Both the position numbers and the translations under genes were made by a program. 57,079 nucleotides of DNA from Thermococcus sp. Lineage in GTDB: Archaea; Methanobacteriota_B; Thermococci; Thermococcales; Thermococcaceae. Numbering within the stretch: position 1 is the first letter of the stretch; each line of letters opens with the position of its first letter. Location: positions 1-57,079 of the forward strand of contig NZ_JALSLB010000035.1 of assembly GCF_026988555.1 (NCBI RefSeq), written 5' to 3'. Under the pieces are notes generated by a model, which was not told where the DNA came from, did no database searches, and saw only the letters and a program-made list of their open reading frames with translations. This document shows positions 1 through 8,200 of the stretch, piece by piece.

Positions 1-12
1 CGTTAGATATAG

Positions 13-515
13 GTTGCAATAAGACTCTAGGAGAATTGAAACATAGTACATCTCTTAGTGTATAACTTGCCATCTTGCTGTTGCAATAAGACTCTAGGAG
101 AATTGAAACCTAAATAAGGCAGGTAAATAAATCAGTAGGTCGGAGCGTTGCAATAAGACTCTAGGAGAATTGAAACAAGTAGGAAAAATGATGAAGGCTG
201 TCTCAGCGGACGATGGTTGCAATAAGACTCTAGGAGAATTGAAACAACTACTATATGTTTAAGGGGGGGTTGAGTATTGACAGTTGCAATAAGACTCTAG
301 GAGAATTGAAACCTCAACACTGATAATTCTGCTATGAACCAAGGTGGCGGTTGCAATAAGACTCTAGGAGAATTGAAACGTCTTCGAGTTTTATGAGTGG
401 AGGGTAGAAGATTAGGGGTTGCAATAAGACTCTAGGAGAATTGAAACTATTACGAGCTATACAAGCTAAAGGTATGGGCAAAAAGGTTGCAATAAGACTC
501 TAGGAGAATTGAAAC
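13..515 (+). CRISPR. CRISPR array, 8 repeats, trailer end
   Basis: Eight identical 30-base repeats start at 13, 80, 147, 216, 283, 350, 418 and 486. Each begins GTTGCAATAAG and ends GAATTGAAAC. The seven spacers are 37-39 bases long and unrelated to each other. The ATTGAAA-type 3' end matches the 8-base 5' tag of Thermococcales crRNAs, so transcription is inferred to run left to right with the leader off the left edge. The array therefore probably continues outside the window, and 486-515 is the leader-distal end. No cas genes are in the window. The last repeat is not degenerate, which is unusual for a trailer end. The array stops 15 bases before the stop codon of the convergent PHP gene. Confidence 0.97.
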
Positions 516-530
516 GCAACTCATGTCCGA

Positions 531-1190
531 TTACAAGAGCTCCCCGAAGAGCAGATCTTCCTTTCTTCCGCCGGCCTTTTGAAAGACCCTCTCGGCCCAT
601 CCTATCCTGCCAACTTCTCCCGGTGAGTGGGCATCACTTGCGAAGGTTAGCTTTATCCCGCGCCGGATGCACTCCCTCACGAAGCCGGGGTCAGGAACCT
701 TATAGCGGGAGCTTATCTCAAAGGCCTTTCCATTTGCCTCCGCTATGTTTAAAACTTCATCTATGCACGCCTGATGGGGAAACCCAACGTACGGGAAACT
801 CGCCCCAAAATGGCCGATTACATCAACGTTCTCATCGAGCAGTGCCAGCTTCACCAGTTCCAGGTATTCCTCGGGGGTCTTCACCCATGTGTGGACGCTG
901 GCTATAACGTAATCCAGTTTTTCCGCCTGCCAGTCGGCGATATCCGGGCCGTTTTCTACTATGTTGGTCTCTACCCCAACGAGAAGTACGAGGGGGACAT
1001 CATTGAAGGCCATCTTTATCTCGCGCACGTAGGTGTTGAAGGCCCGCGGCGGTAGGTAGTGGATGTGGTCGCTTATTCCAAGTACCTCAAGGCCAGCGGC
1101 AACCGCGTTCTCAAGGTTTTCCCACATCGAACCCCTCCCATCGGAGTAAGTCGTGTGGGTGTGCACGTCATGTGGAAACGCAAGCTTCAT
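531..1190 (-). CDS. PHP-domain metal-dependent phosphoesterase
   Basis: This is a 219-residue PHP-family hydrolase, related to histidinol-phosphatase and PolIII alpha PHP domains. The metal-binding motifs are visible: HTH at residues 10-12, SDHIH near 40, a GHFG histidine in the middle and SDAH near the C-terminus. The start at 1190 is chosen because GTGAGGAT precedes it and because upstream codons lack family similarity. A TATA-like element (AGGTTTAAAG on this strand) lies near 1220-1230. It is a lone gene, convergent with the CRISPR array and divergent from the methylmalonyl-CoA operon. The phosphoester substrate cannot be told from sequence. Confidence 0.88.
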   Translation of the reverse strand: MKLAFPHDVHTHTTYSDGRGSMWENLENAVAAGLEVLGISDHIHYLPPRAFNTYVREIKMAFNDVPLVLLVGVETNIVENGPDIADWQAEKLDYVIASVHTWVKTPEEYLELVKLALLDENVDVIGHFGASFPYVGFPHQACIDEVLNIAEANGKAFEISSRYKVPDPGFVRECIRRGIKLTFASDAHSPGEVGRIGWAERVFQKAGGRKEDLLFGELL

Positions 1191-1300
1191 TTCAATCCTC
1201 ACAGGATAGCCGCACGTTGCTTTAAACCTTTTCAGGCCGTTGAAGGCGGAGCAATGGACAAAATATCCAACGTCAAACTCAAACTTGAGGTTTGACAAAC

Positions 1301-1310
1301 CTTTAAATAC
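1301..1310 (+). promoter_or_regulatory. TATA box of the methylmalonyl-CoA operon
   Basis: CTTTAAATAC lies about 35 bp before the ATG at 1341. Transcription would start near 1331, giving a leader of about 10 bases that holds the GGTGGTGA ribosome binding site. Confidence 0.6.
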
Positions 1311-1340
1311 TTCTCAGGTTAAGAGTGGACGGTGGTGAAG

Positions 1341-1769
1341 ATGGTCGAACGCTCAAAGGTTAGGGTTCTCATCGCTAAACCGGGACTCGACGGTCACGAT
1401 AGGGGGGCCAAGGTCATAGCAAGGGCCCTTCGTGATGCGGGCTTCGAGGTCATATACACGGGGATAAGGCAGACACCGGAGCAGATAGTAGAGAGCGTCA
1501 TCCAGGAGGACGTTGACGTCCTAGGCATAAGCATTCTGTCGGGTGCCCACATGGTCCTCATCCCGAAGATACTCCGGCTCCTTGAGGAGAGGGATCTAAA
1601 ACCGAACGAGGACGTACTCATTACCGCTGGGGGGATAATCCCTCCTGACGATGCAAAGAAACTTGAGGAACTAGGCGTTGGACGGGTCTTTGGACCGGGT
1701 AGCCCGATAAGCGAGATCGTCGAGTTCATAGACGAAAACGTGAGGAGACTTAAGAAGTTCTCGGACTGA
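1341..1769 (+). CDS. Methylmalonyl-CoA mutase, C-terminal (B12-binding) subunit
   Basis: This 142-residue protein is the cobalamin-binding half of methylmalonyl-CoA mutase, which interconverts succinyl-CoA and methylmalonyl-CoA. The B12 motif DGHDRG is at residues 17-22 (His19 would be the cobalt ligand), followed by SILSG and GGIIP loops typical of the fold. Archaea encode the large catalytic subunit as a separate gene, and it is not in this window. ATG 1341 is preferred over the GTG codons at 1332 and 1335, which form the ribosome binding site GGTGGTGA. Next downstream, after 47 bases with their own TATA box, is the MeaB chaperone gene. Confidence 0.94.
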   Translation: MVERSKVRVLIAKPGLDGHDRGAKVIARALRDAGFEVIYTGIRQTPEQIVESVIQEDVDVLGISILSGAHMVLIPKILRLLEERDLKPNEDVLITAGGIIPPDDAKKLEELGVGRVFGPGSPISEIVEFIDENVRRLKKFSD

Positions 1770-1816
1770 GCCAACCTTTATAATCCTTATTTGGATAGGT
1801 TGTCCAAGTGGTGGGA

Positions 1817-2776
1817 ATGATAGAAGACCTGATCGAACGTATGCTGAGGGGCGATAGGCGCGCCACCGCCAGGTTGATAACCCTCGTCGAGAACGATGAG
1901 GAGAAGGCCAGAGAAATCGTCAAGAAGATCTACCCCCACACCGGAAAAGCGTACATAATCGGCATCACGGGGCCTCCAGGTGCAGGGAAATCCACCCTTC
2001 TAGACAAGCTCATCCACGTTGCAAGGGAGGAAGGCAAAATCGTCGGCGTTATAGCAATCGACCCGACATCACCCTTCACCGGTGGGGCCCTCCTCGGGGA
2101 CCGAATAAGGATGCAGAGACACTCCACAGACCCCGGTGTGTTCATAAGGAGCATGGCAACGCGTGGTTCTCTCGGTGGCCTTGCCAAGGCTACCAGCGAT
2201 GCGATAAAGGTTCTGGACGCGTACGGTTGCGATCTCATCTTCGTTGAGACCGTGGGGGTCGGCCAGATAGAGGTGGACGTTATAAAGACCGCCGATACCG
2301 TGGTTCTTGTGACAGTCCCTGGGCTGGGGGACGATATACAGGCCATAAAAGCCGGACTCATGGAGATAGCGGACATCTTCGTTATCAACAAAGCCGACAA
2401 GGAGGGGGCTGACGCGACGTATTTCGAGCTCAACATGATGCTGGACCTTGAGAAAGAGCGCTGGGAGAGGCGCGGTTGGAGGCCGCCGATAGTGGAGTCT
2501 GTGGCGACAACCATGAGGGGAATCCGGGAGCTCTGGAACGTGATCAACGAGCACAGAAGGTTCCTTGAGAAAAGCGGGGAAATCCAGAGAAAGAGAACCT
2601 TCCGGGCCGCGGAGGAAATCAAGGCCATAATATCTGGAAAGATAGCGCAGATAATCAGCGAGCGGTTGGATGAAGAGGAGGTCTCGGAGCTGATAGGTAA
2701 AATAGTGGGGCGGGAGATGGATCCCTACTCTGCCGCGGATATGATACTTGAGAAAACCCTGGGGGTGAAAGTATGA
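1817..2776 (+). CDS. meaB: MeaB/ArgK-family GTPase, mutase chaperone
   Basis: This is a 319-residue G3E-type GTPase that protects and reactivates B12-dependent methylmalonyl-CoA mutase. The P-loop GPPGAGKST is at residues 52-60. Other visible elements are the [18 protein letters not shown] switch region, ETVGVGQ (Walker B area) and the guanine-specificity motif NKAD. ATG 1817 is preferred over GTG 1808, because the TATA box (CTTTATAA near 1777) places the transcript start at about 1805 and GTGGTGGGA serves as ribosome binding site. The gene overlaps the epimerase start by ATGA, which indicates translational coupling. Confidence 0.94.
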   Translation: MIEDLIERMLRGDRRATARLITLVENDEEKAREIVKKIYPHTGKAYIIGITGPPGAGKSTLLDKLIHVAREEGKIVGVIAIDPTSPFTGGALLGDRIRMQRHSTDPGVFIRSMATRGSLGGLAKATSDAIKVLDAYGCDLIFVETVGVGQIEVDVIKTADTVVLVTVPGLGDDIQAIKAGLMEIADIFVINKADKEGADATYFELNMMLDLEKERWERRGWRPPIVESVATTMRGIRELWNVINEHRRFLEKSGEIQRKRTFRAAEEIKAIISGKIAQIISERLDEEEVSELIGKIVGREMDPYSAADMILEKTLGVKV

Positions 2777-3177
2777 TAAAGAAGATTGACCACGTTGGTA
2801 TTGCCGTTAAAAACCTTGAGGAAGCCATGAAGGTCTGGGAAGGCCTCGGATTGAAGGTTGATGAGGTGGAGGAGGTACCGGACCAGAAGGTCAGGACCGC
2901 GATAATACACGTTGGCGAGAGCAGGATTGAGCTCTTGGAACCAACGGCTGAGGACTCGCCGATCGCTAGGTTCATAGCCAAGCGCGGTGAGGGAATCCAC
3001 CACATAGCCCTCGGCGTGGGAAACATTGAGGAGCACCTCAACAAACTCAAGGAGTCCGGTTACAGGCTCATTGACGAGAAACCGCGCGTGGGTGCTGGCG
3101 GCGCAAGGATAGCCTTCGTTCACCCCAAAGCGGTTACGGGGGTTCTGCTCGAACTCTGTGAGAGAGGATCCGAGTGA
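2773..3177 (+). CDS. mce: Methylmalonyl-CoA epimerase
   Basis: This 134-residue vicinal-oxygen-chelate protein racemises methylmalonyl-CoA between R and S forms, completing the pathway begun by the two upstream genes. Likely metal ligands are His7 (DHVGIAV), the His76/His77 pair (GIHHIAL) and Glu127 (LLELCE). Length and paired beta-alpha-beta-beta-beta modules fit the family. The ATG overlaps the meaB stop codon. After the stop, the T-rich stretch near 3196-3224 (TGTTTTATATTGATTTTC, then AATTTTTAG) may act as a terminator. Confidence 0.93.
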   Translation: MIKKIDHVGIAVKNLEEAMKVWEGLGLKVDEVEEVPDQKVRTAIIHVGESRIELLEPTAEDSPIARFIAKRGEGIHHIALGVGNIEEHLNKLKESGYRLIDEKPRVGAGGARIAFVHPKAVTGVLLELCERGSE

Positions 3178-3271
3178 AAGGGCCCTTAAAACTCTATGTT
3201 TTATATTGATTTTCAATTTTTAGTGGGTTCGTCGAACACTTGCAAGCTCCTTCTAATATTGGGGGGTAAAG

Positions 3272-3306
3272 TTTATAAATTGAATGGACACAGCCACTAT
3301 TGTCCA
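3272..3306 (+). promoter_or_regulatory. Promoter of DUF835 gene with inverted repeat
   Basis: TTTATAAAT at 3272-3280 is a strong TATA box. Just downstream an inverted repeat, TGGACA (3285-3290) and TGTCCA (3301-3306) with 10 bases between, spans the predicted transcript start near 3303. That is where archaeal repressors commonly bind. No regulator is identified. Confidence 0.45.
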
Positions 3307-3342
3307 ACTCAATGTTAAGTCCATGAAAATTAGTGTTACGTG

Positions 3343-3777
3343 ATGTGTATGTTGCTCCGGAGAAGGAGTGCAAATAAAAACAGCGTCGTTGTAGATTATA
3401 GAAATCTGCACAGCCTGCTCTACAAAAGGCCGGAGAGACGGAAGGTTCTAATAACGAGGAGGCCCCCGGCAGAAGTCACCGGGAGGAACGTATACCCAAT
3501 ATGGATAACCAAGATAGAGCACCCTGGAGGCATTGACCCATCGCGCCTTCATGTGCTGGAGCAGATGGTGTGGGACCAGATGGAGATGAACGGCGAGATC
3601 GACGTTATCGTGGATGCCATCGAGTACCTCATGATGGAGCATGGCGTTGAACAGACGCTCCGTTTTGTGAGCAGGCTCCGGGATATGGCAATGGTTATGA
3701 ACTCAAACCTCTACGTGACGGTAGGCGGTGGTATTGACGAGAGAACACTTGCCCTTCTCAGGAGGCTCGTTGAATAA
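3343..3777 (+). CDS. DUF835 domain protein
   Basis: This 144-residue protein matches the archaeal DUF835 family in its core VYPIWITKIEHPGGIDPSRL, followed by a conserved helical segment and the closing VTVGGGIDERTLALLRRL. The function of the family is unknown, and no membrane segments are seen here. The start is uncertain: GTG 3340, ATG 3343 and ATG 3349 are all in frame, there is no clear ribosome binding site, and the leader would be about 40 bases. It stands alone between the epimerase operon and smc. Confidence 0.8.
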   Translation: MCMLLRRRSANKNSVVVDYRNLHSLLYKRPERRKVLITRRPPAEVTGRNVYPIWITKIEHPGGIDPSRLHVLEQMVWDQMEMNGEIDVIVDAIEYLMMEHGVEQTLRFVSRLRDMAMVMNSNLYVTVGGGIDERTLALLRRLVE

Positions 3778-3864
3778 ACGACCCAATGTTGCGAACCGAA
3801 GCAACTGACCAAGAGGGTAAACTTATATAACCATCCACGTCATCTCTCATTTTAGGTGTAGGGC

Positions 3865-6800
3865 ATGCCGTACATTGAAAAGATTGAAATGAAGGGTTTC
3901 AAATCCTACGGTAACCGAAAAGTTGTCGTTCCAGTTTCTAAGGGTTTTACTGCCATAGTTGGGGCCAACGGTAGCGGGAAAAGCAACATAGGGGATGCGG
4001 TTCTATTTGTCCTTGGGGGCCTTTCGGCCAAGGCGATGCGCGCAACAAGGATAAGCGATCTAATCTTCGCCGGGACGAAAAACGAACCGGCGGCAAAGTA
4101 CGCCGAAGTTGCGATGTATTTCAACAACGCCGATAGAGGCTTTCCTCTGGACGAGGATGAGGTCGTCATCAAACGCCGCGTCTATCCTGACGGAAGGAGT
4201 GCGTACTGGCTGAACGGAAAGAGGACCAGCAGGAGCGATATCCTAGATATACTAAGCGCCGCCATGATCTCCCCCGAGGGATACAACCTCGTTCTTCAAG
4301 GAGACATCACCAAGTTCATCAAAATGAGCCCCACGGAGAGGAGGATGATAATAGACGAGATCTCCGGGATCGCGGAGTACGATGCTAAGAAAGAGAAGGC
4401 CCTAAACGAGCTAAAGCAGGCTGAGGAGAACCTCGCCCGTGTTGACCTCTTAATAAAGGAGGTGAAGGGCCAGCTGGATAAACTGGAGAAAGAGCGCAAC
4501 GATGCGCTCAGGTACCTCGACCTCAAGGAGCGCCTTGAAAAGGCCAGAGTAACACTGCTGCTGGGTGAGATCCAGGCCCTTGAACGCCTCATAAATGAGA
4601 GCACGGAGAGGGATACGAGTATCAAAGCCGAGATGGATGCTATAGAGGAGCGCCTCAAAGAGGTCGCCAAGGAGATAGTCTCCAGAGAAAAGGAGCTGAA
4701 TTCCATTGAAAGGGAGCTGGAAGAGAAGAGCGAGGACGGCATCCTGGAGGTGACGCGGAAGATCAGCGAGGTTCAATCAAAGATAGAACTCGCCAAGAAG
4801 AACATTGAAAATGCGGAGAGGGAGATTGAAGACAGTCAAATCCGGCTGGCAAAGGCTAAGGAGGAACTCAAACGGGTCTCCTCCGAGATAGAGAAAAGCA
4901 AGAGTGCGATTCAGCGATGGGCAAAGAGGCGTGAGAAGCTCAAAGCCGAGATAAAGGAGAAAGAAGTAGTCAAAAACGAGCTCGTCATTAAACTGGGGGA
5001 AATAGACAAGAGCTTCGCCGTGGCTAAGGAGGAATTCGACAAGGTGGTCGATGAACTTGAGGAAGCCAAGAAATCCATGTACATGAAGGAAGGGGATGTC
5101 AAAAAGTTCGAGGACGAGATAGAACGGCTGAAAACCAGGATAGCCCAGAACAAAGCGAAAAGGGTTGCCCTAAAATCAAAGATCGAGGAACTGAAAAAGT
5201 CCCTGGATGAAAAGCGCTCCCAGCTTGGTGAGCTGGAAAGCAGGATGGATGGGGCGGAGACAAGACTGCGGAAAGCGGAAAAAGAACTGGAAGAGAAGAG
5301 GAGAAGGTTGAACAGGGTAACGGGAGAGCTTTCCAAAGCCCGGGAGGAACTGATAAAAGCGGAGGCCCAGAGGGAAGTGAGGGGCAACAGGGCCATCGAG
5401 TTCCTGAGGAACCAGAAGCTTCCCGGAGTGTACGGCCCCCTCGGAGAGCTCATAAAGGTCGGCGACGAAAGCTACACCCTGGCGGTTGAAATTGCCCTCG
5501 GTGGACACTACGATAATATCGTCGTTGAGGACGACCGGGTGGCCGAGAAGGCCATCAAACTCCTGAAGGAAAAGAAACTCGGAAGACTCACATTCCTTCC
5601 ACTTAATAAGATAAAACCACGCTCCCTTAGAGAGAGACCCCAGCTCGGTGTTCCAGCTATGGACGTTATCCAGTACGACCCCGGATTCAAGAACGCCGTT
5701 GCGTACGCCCTGGGGGACACGCTCATAGTCTCGGACATGGACGAGGCAAGAACCGTGGGGATAGGGAAGGTTAGGATGGTCACGCTCGGCGGCGAACTCC
5801 TCGAAAAAAGCGGTGCAATAACCGGAGGCCACTACCGGCGGAAGGGCAGGATGGGAGTGGACACTTCTGAACTGAGGAAAAAAGTGGAGTCGGTGGAGAG
5901 GGAGAGGGAGGCGCTGGAATCCTCGGTGAATGCCCTCTCGGTCGAGATAAAGGGACTTCAGAATGACCTCTTTGAGATGAGGATGAGAAAAAGCAATCTG
6001 ACAAAGGACCTCCAGATCCTGCAGGGCGAATTAGAGAGGGTCCTCGCCGAAGATGGGGCCACTCAAGAGGATACGGAAGAGAGTGAAGCGCTTATCAAGT
6101 CCTACGAGGAGAAAATCCATGAAATTAAGGGTGAGATCGCCAAGCTCAGAGGAAGGATAGAGCGGCTTGAGAGGAAGAAGACCAAACTTAAGAAAGCCCT
6201 TGAAAACCCCGAGGCCAGGGAGCTGAACGCTAAAATACGCGAGGTAGAAGCAGAAATAAGCAAACTGAAGGAAGAGCTGGGCAAAGTAGAGAGCAAACTC
6301 GAGAGTCTAGATGCGAGAATAAACGAGGAGCTCCTTCCGAGAAAGGCCGACCTCGAGGAGGAAATCGAGGGACTAGTAAACAGGATAAATGCGCTCAACG
6401 CGAACATCAAGGAGAGCGAGAACGCCATTGCTGGGTACGAGAAAGAGCTTGAGGACCTTAAGAGGGCGGAAGAAAACGTCAAAGACGAACTCAAAGAGTT
6501 AAGGGAACGGCGGGAGAGGCTGAAGAACGAGGTGACCGAGCTCCGCGCCGAAAAGGAGAATGTCTCCAGCAAACTCCAGAACCTCAGGATAGAGGCCAAC
6601 ACCCTTAAGATACGCCTTGCCCAGTACAATGCAGCTCTGGAGGAGAGGAGAGGAGAGCTTAAACACTTCGAAACGTCCCTGGTACGGTCCATCAAAGAGG
6701 TACCGTTTGAGCTTGAAGGCCTCAAAGATGAGATAGAACACATGGAGGAGGAGATAAAGGCCCTCGAACCCGTGAACATGAAAGCCATTGAGGACTTTGA

Positions 6801-7431
6801 AGTCGTGGAGCGCAGGTATATGGAGCTCAAGAGCAAACGTGAGCAGGTTGAGGCCGAGAAAGAAAGCATAGAAGAGTTTATAGGGGAGATTGAGGGCCAG
6901 AAGCGGCACGTTTTCATGCAGACGCTGAACGAGATAGCAAAGAACTTCTCAGAGCTTTTTGCAAAGCTATCACCTGGAGGAAGCGCAAGGCTCGTCCTGG
7001 AGAACCCTGACGATCCTTTCGCGGGCGGCCTTGAAGTTGAAGCGAGACCCGCAGGGAAGGATGTCAAAAGGATAGAGGCGATGAGCGGTGGAGAGAAAGC
7101 CCTGACTGCACTGGCCTTTGTGTTCGCAATCCAGCATTACAGGCCCGCACCGTTCTACCTGTTCGACGAGATAGACGCGCACCTTGACGATGCCAACGTT
7201 AAACGCGTTGCCGACCTCATCAAGGAGTCGGCGAAGTCCAGCCAGTTCATAGTCATGACCCTCAGGGACGTCATGATGGCCAACGCCGAGAGGATAATAG
7301 GGGTCTCGATGCAAAACGGGGTTTCAAGGGTGGTATCGCTGAGCCTCGAAAAGGCTATGAAGTACCTGGAGAAGGCCAGGGCAAAGAGCGAGGCCGAACA
7401 CGAGGAGATGTTTGGTCACCTGGCCGGATGA
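3865..7431 (+). CDS. smc: Chromosome segregation ATPase SMC
   Basis: This 1188-residue SMC protein forms the ATPase ring that condenses and segregates chromosomes. The Walker A motif GANGSGKS is at 33-40. Two long coiled coils flank a hinge domain at roughly 515-660 (it opens LPGVYGPLGELI). The ABC signature MSGGEK is at 1073-1078, and Walker B LFDEID with catalytic Glu1102 follows. Full length for the family, with no frame breaks. A TATA box (ACTTATATAA, 3821-3830) and a GGTG site precede ATG 3865. The kleisin partner ScpA follows directly, as in other Thermococcales. Confidence 0.98.
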   Translation: MPYIEKIEMKGFKSYGNRKVVVPVSKGFTAIVGANGSGKSNIGDAVLFVLGGLSAKAMRATRISDLIFAGTKNEPAAKYAEVAMYFNNADRGFPLDEDEVVIKRRVYPDGRSAYWLNGKRTSRSDILDILSAAMISPEGYNLVLQGDITKFIKMSPTERRMIIDEISGIAEYDAKKEKALNELKQAEENLARVDLLIKEVKGQLDKLEKERNDALRYLDLKERLEKARVTLLLGEIQALERLINESTERDTSIKAEMDAIEERLKEVAKEIVSREKELNSIERELEEKSEDGILEVTRKISEVQSKIELAKKNIENAEREIEDSQIRLAKAKEELKRVSSEIEKSKSAIQRWAKRREKLKAEIKEKEVVKNELVIKLGEIDKSFAVAKEEFDKVVDELEEAKKSMYMKEGDVKKFEDEIERLKTRIAQNKAKRVALKSKIEELKKSLDEKRSQLGELESRMDGAETRLRKAEKELEEKRRRLNRVTGELSKAREELIKAEAQREVRGNRAIEFLRNQKLPGVYGPLGELIKVGDESYTLAVEIALGGHYDNIVVEDDRVAEKAIKLLKEKKLGRLTFLPLNKIKPRSLRERPQLGVPAMDVIQYDPGFKNAVAYALGDTLIVSDMDEARTVGIGKVRMVTLGGELLEKSGAITGGHYRRKGRMGVDTSELRKKVESVEREREALESSVNALSVEIKGLQNDLFEMRMRKSNLTKDLQILQGELERVLAEDGATQEDTEESEALIKSYEEKIHEIKGEIAKLRGRIERLERKKTKLKKALENPEARELNAKIREVEAEISKLKEELGKVESKLESLDARINEELLPRKADLEEEIEGLVNRINALNANIKESENAIAGYEKELEDLKRAEENVKDELKELRERRERLKNEVTELRAEKENVSSKLQNLRIEANTLKIRLAQYNAALEERRGELKHFETSLVRSIKEVPFELEGLKDEIEHMEEEIKALEPVNMKAIEDFEVVERRYMELKSKREQVEAEKESIEEFIGEIEGQKRHVFMQTLNEIAKNFSELFAKLSPGGSARLVLENPDDPFAGGLEVEARPAGKDVKRIEAMSGGEKALTALAFVFAIQHYRPAPFYLFDEIDAHLDDANVKRVADLIKESAKSSQFIVMTLRDVMMANAERIIGVSMQNGVSRVVSLSLEKAMKYLEKARAKSEAEHEEMFGHLAG

Positions 7432-7441
7432 GGTGGTGAAG

Positions 7442-8116
7442 GTGGAGGCACGCGTTGAGGGGGAGGTAACCCCCATCGATATTCTCCTTCAGCTGGTGAC
7501 CCTGGGAAAGATCGACCCGTGGAACATAGACATAGTTGACCTGACGGAGAAGTACATACAGCGGCTAAGGGAGATGAAGGAGCTCGACCTCAGAGTCTCG
7601 GCCAGGGCCATTTTAGCCGCTTCCGTTCTAGTAAGGATGAAGAGTGAGGCCCTCCTGTACGAGGACGAGCGTGAGGAAGAGGAGACCGAATCTGAGAGGA
7701 TTCACGTGGACGTTGAACCCCTAACCCCTCCCCTGCGCCGTGTTGAACGCTACTACACGTTTGATGACCTTCTTGAGGCCCTTATGGATGCACTGGAGGA
7801 AGCGGAACGTAAAAAACCGCGGGCGAGGAAGCGGGAGAACATAGAAGAGAAGATCTTCGTAGTCGACGATTTCAGGGTCGACATCGAGAAACACGTTAAC
7901 AGACTGTACGAGGTAGTCAGGAACGTTTACAGGGAGAAGGGGGAAAAGATAGAATTCTGGGAGCTGGTCTTCGACCCGACCCCCAAGATCGTTGCAAGGA
8001 CTTTCCTCTATCTGCTGTTCCTGTCCAACATGGGCAGGGTGAAGCTCATTCAAGAGGAACCCTTTGGAGACATCTACATAGTCCCACTGGAGCGGGACCT
8101 CAAAGCGAGTTCCTGA
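7442..8116 (+). CDS. scpA: Segregation and condensation protein ScpA (kleisin)
   Basis: This is a kleisin of about 224 residues that bridges the SMC heads. The N-terminal signature TPIDILLQLVTLGKIDPWNIDIVDL is split by family-typical positions, followed by helices ending ILAASVLVRMKSEALL. A charged linker and a C-terminal winged-helix region follow. The frame is open from TTG 7412, overlapping smc, but GTG 7442 is preferred because GAGGTGGTGA, which spans the smc stop codon, lies about 6 bases before it. No scpB was recognised. Coupling to smc is evident. Confidence 0.9.
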   Translation: MEARVEGEVTPIDILLQLVTLGKIDPWNIDIVDLTEKYIQRLREMKELDLRVSARAILAASVLVRMKSEALLYEDEREEEETESERIHVDVEPLTPPLRRVERYYTFDDLLEALMDALEEAERKKPRARKRENIEEKIFVVDDFRVDIEKHVNRLYEVVRNVYREKGEKIEFWELVFDPTPKIVARTFLYLLFLSNMGRVKLIQEEPFGDIYIVPLERDLKASS

Positions 8117-8170
8117 TGCAGGGGACAGCGGTGCCTCCGGATCAATCCCACCCGCCGGTTCAGCGGCGAA

Positions 8171-8178
8171 TTTATAAA
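8171..8178 (+). promoter_or_regulatory. TATA box of hef
   Basis: TTTATAAA is centred about 26 bp before ATG 8201, which puts the transcript start at or next to the start codon. The hef mRNA is therefore probably leaderless, and no ribosome binding site is seen. Confidence 0.6.
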
Positions 8179-8200
8179 CTTCCTTATCAAAAATGGTCAT

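Noticed and set aside
509-907. A 132-codon open frame running from the last CRISPR repeat into the PHP gene
   Set aside because: It is antisense to a well-conserved PHP gene, starts inside a repeat and has no domain or ribosome binding site.
6102-7067. 321-codon Ser-rich frame antisense to smc
   Set aside because: Long antisense frames are expected opposite the Glu/Lys-rich coiled coils of SMC; there is no promoter, ribosome site or domain.
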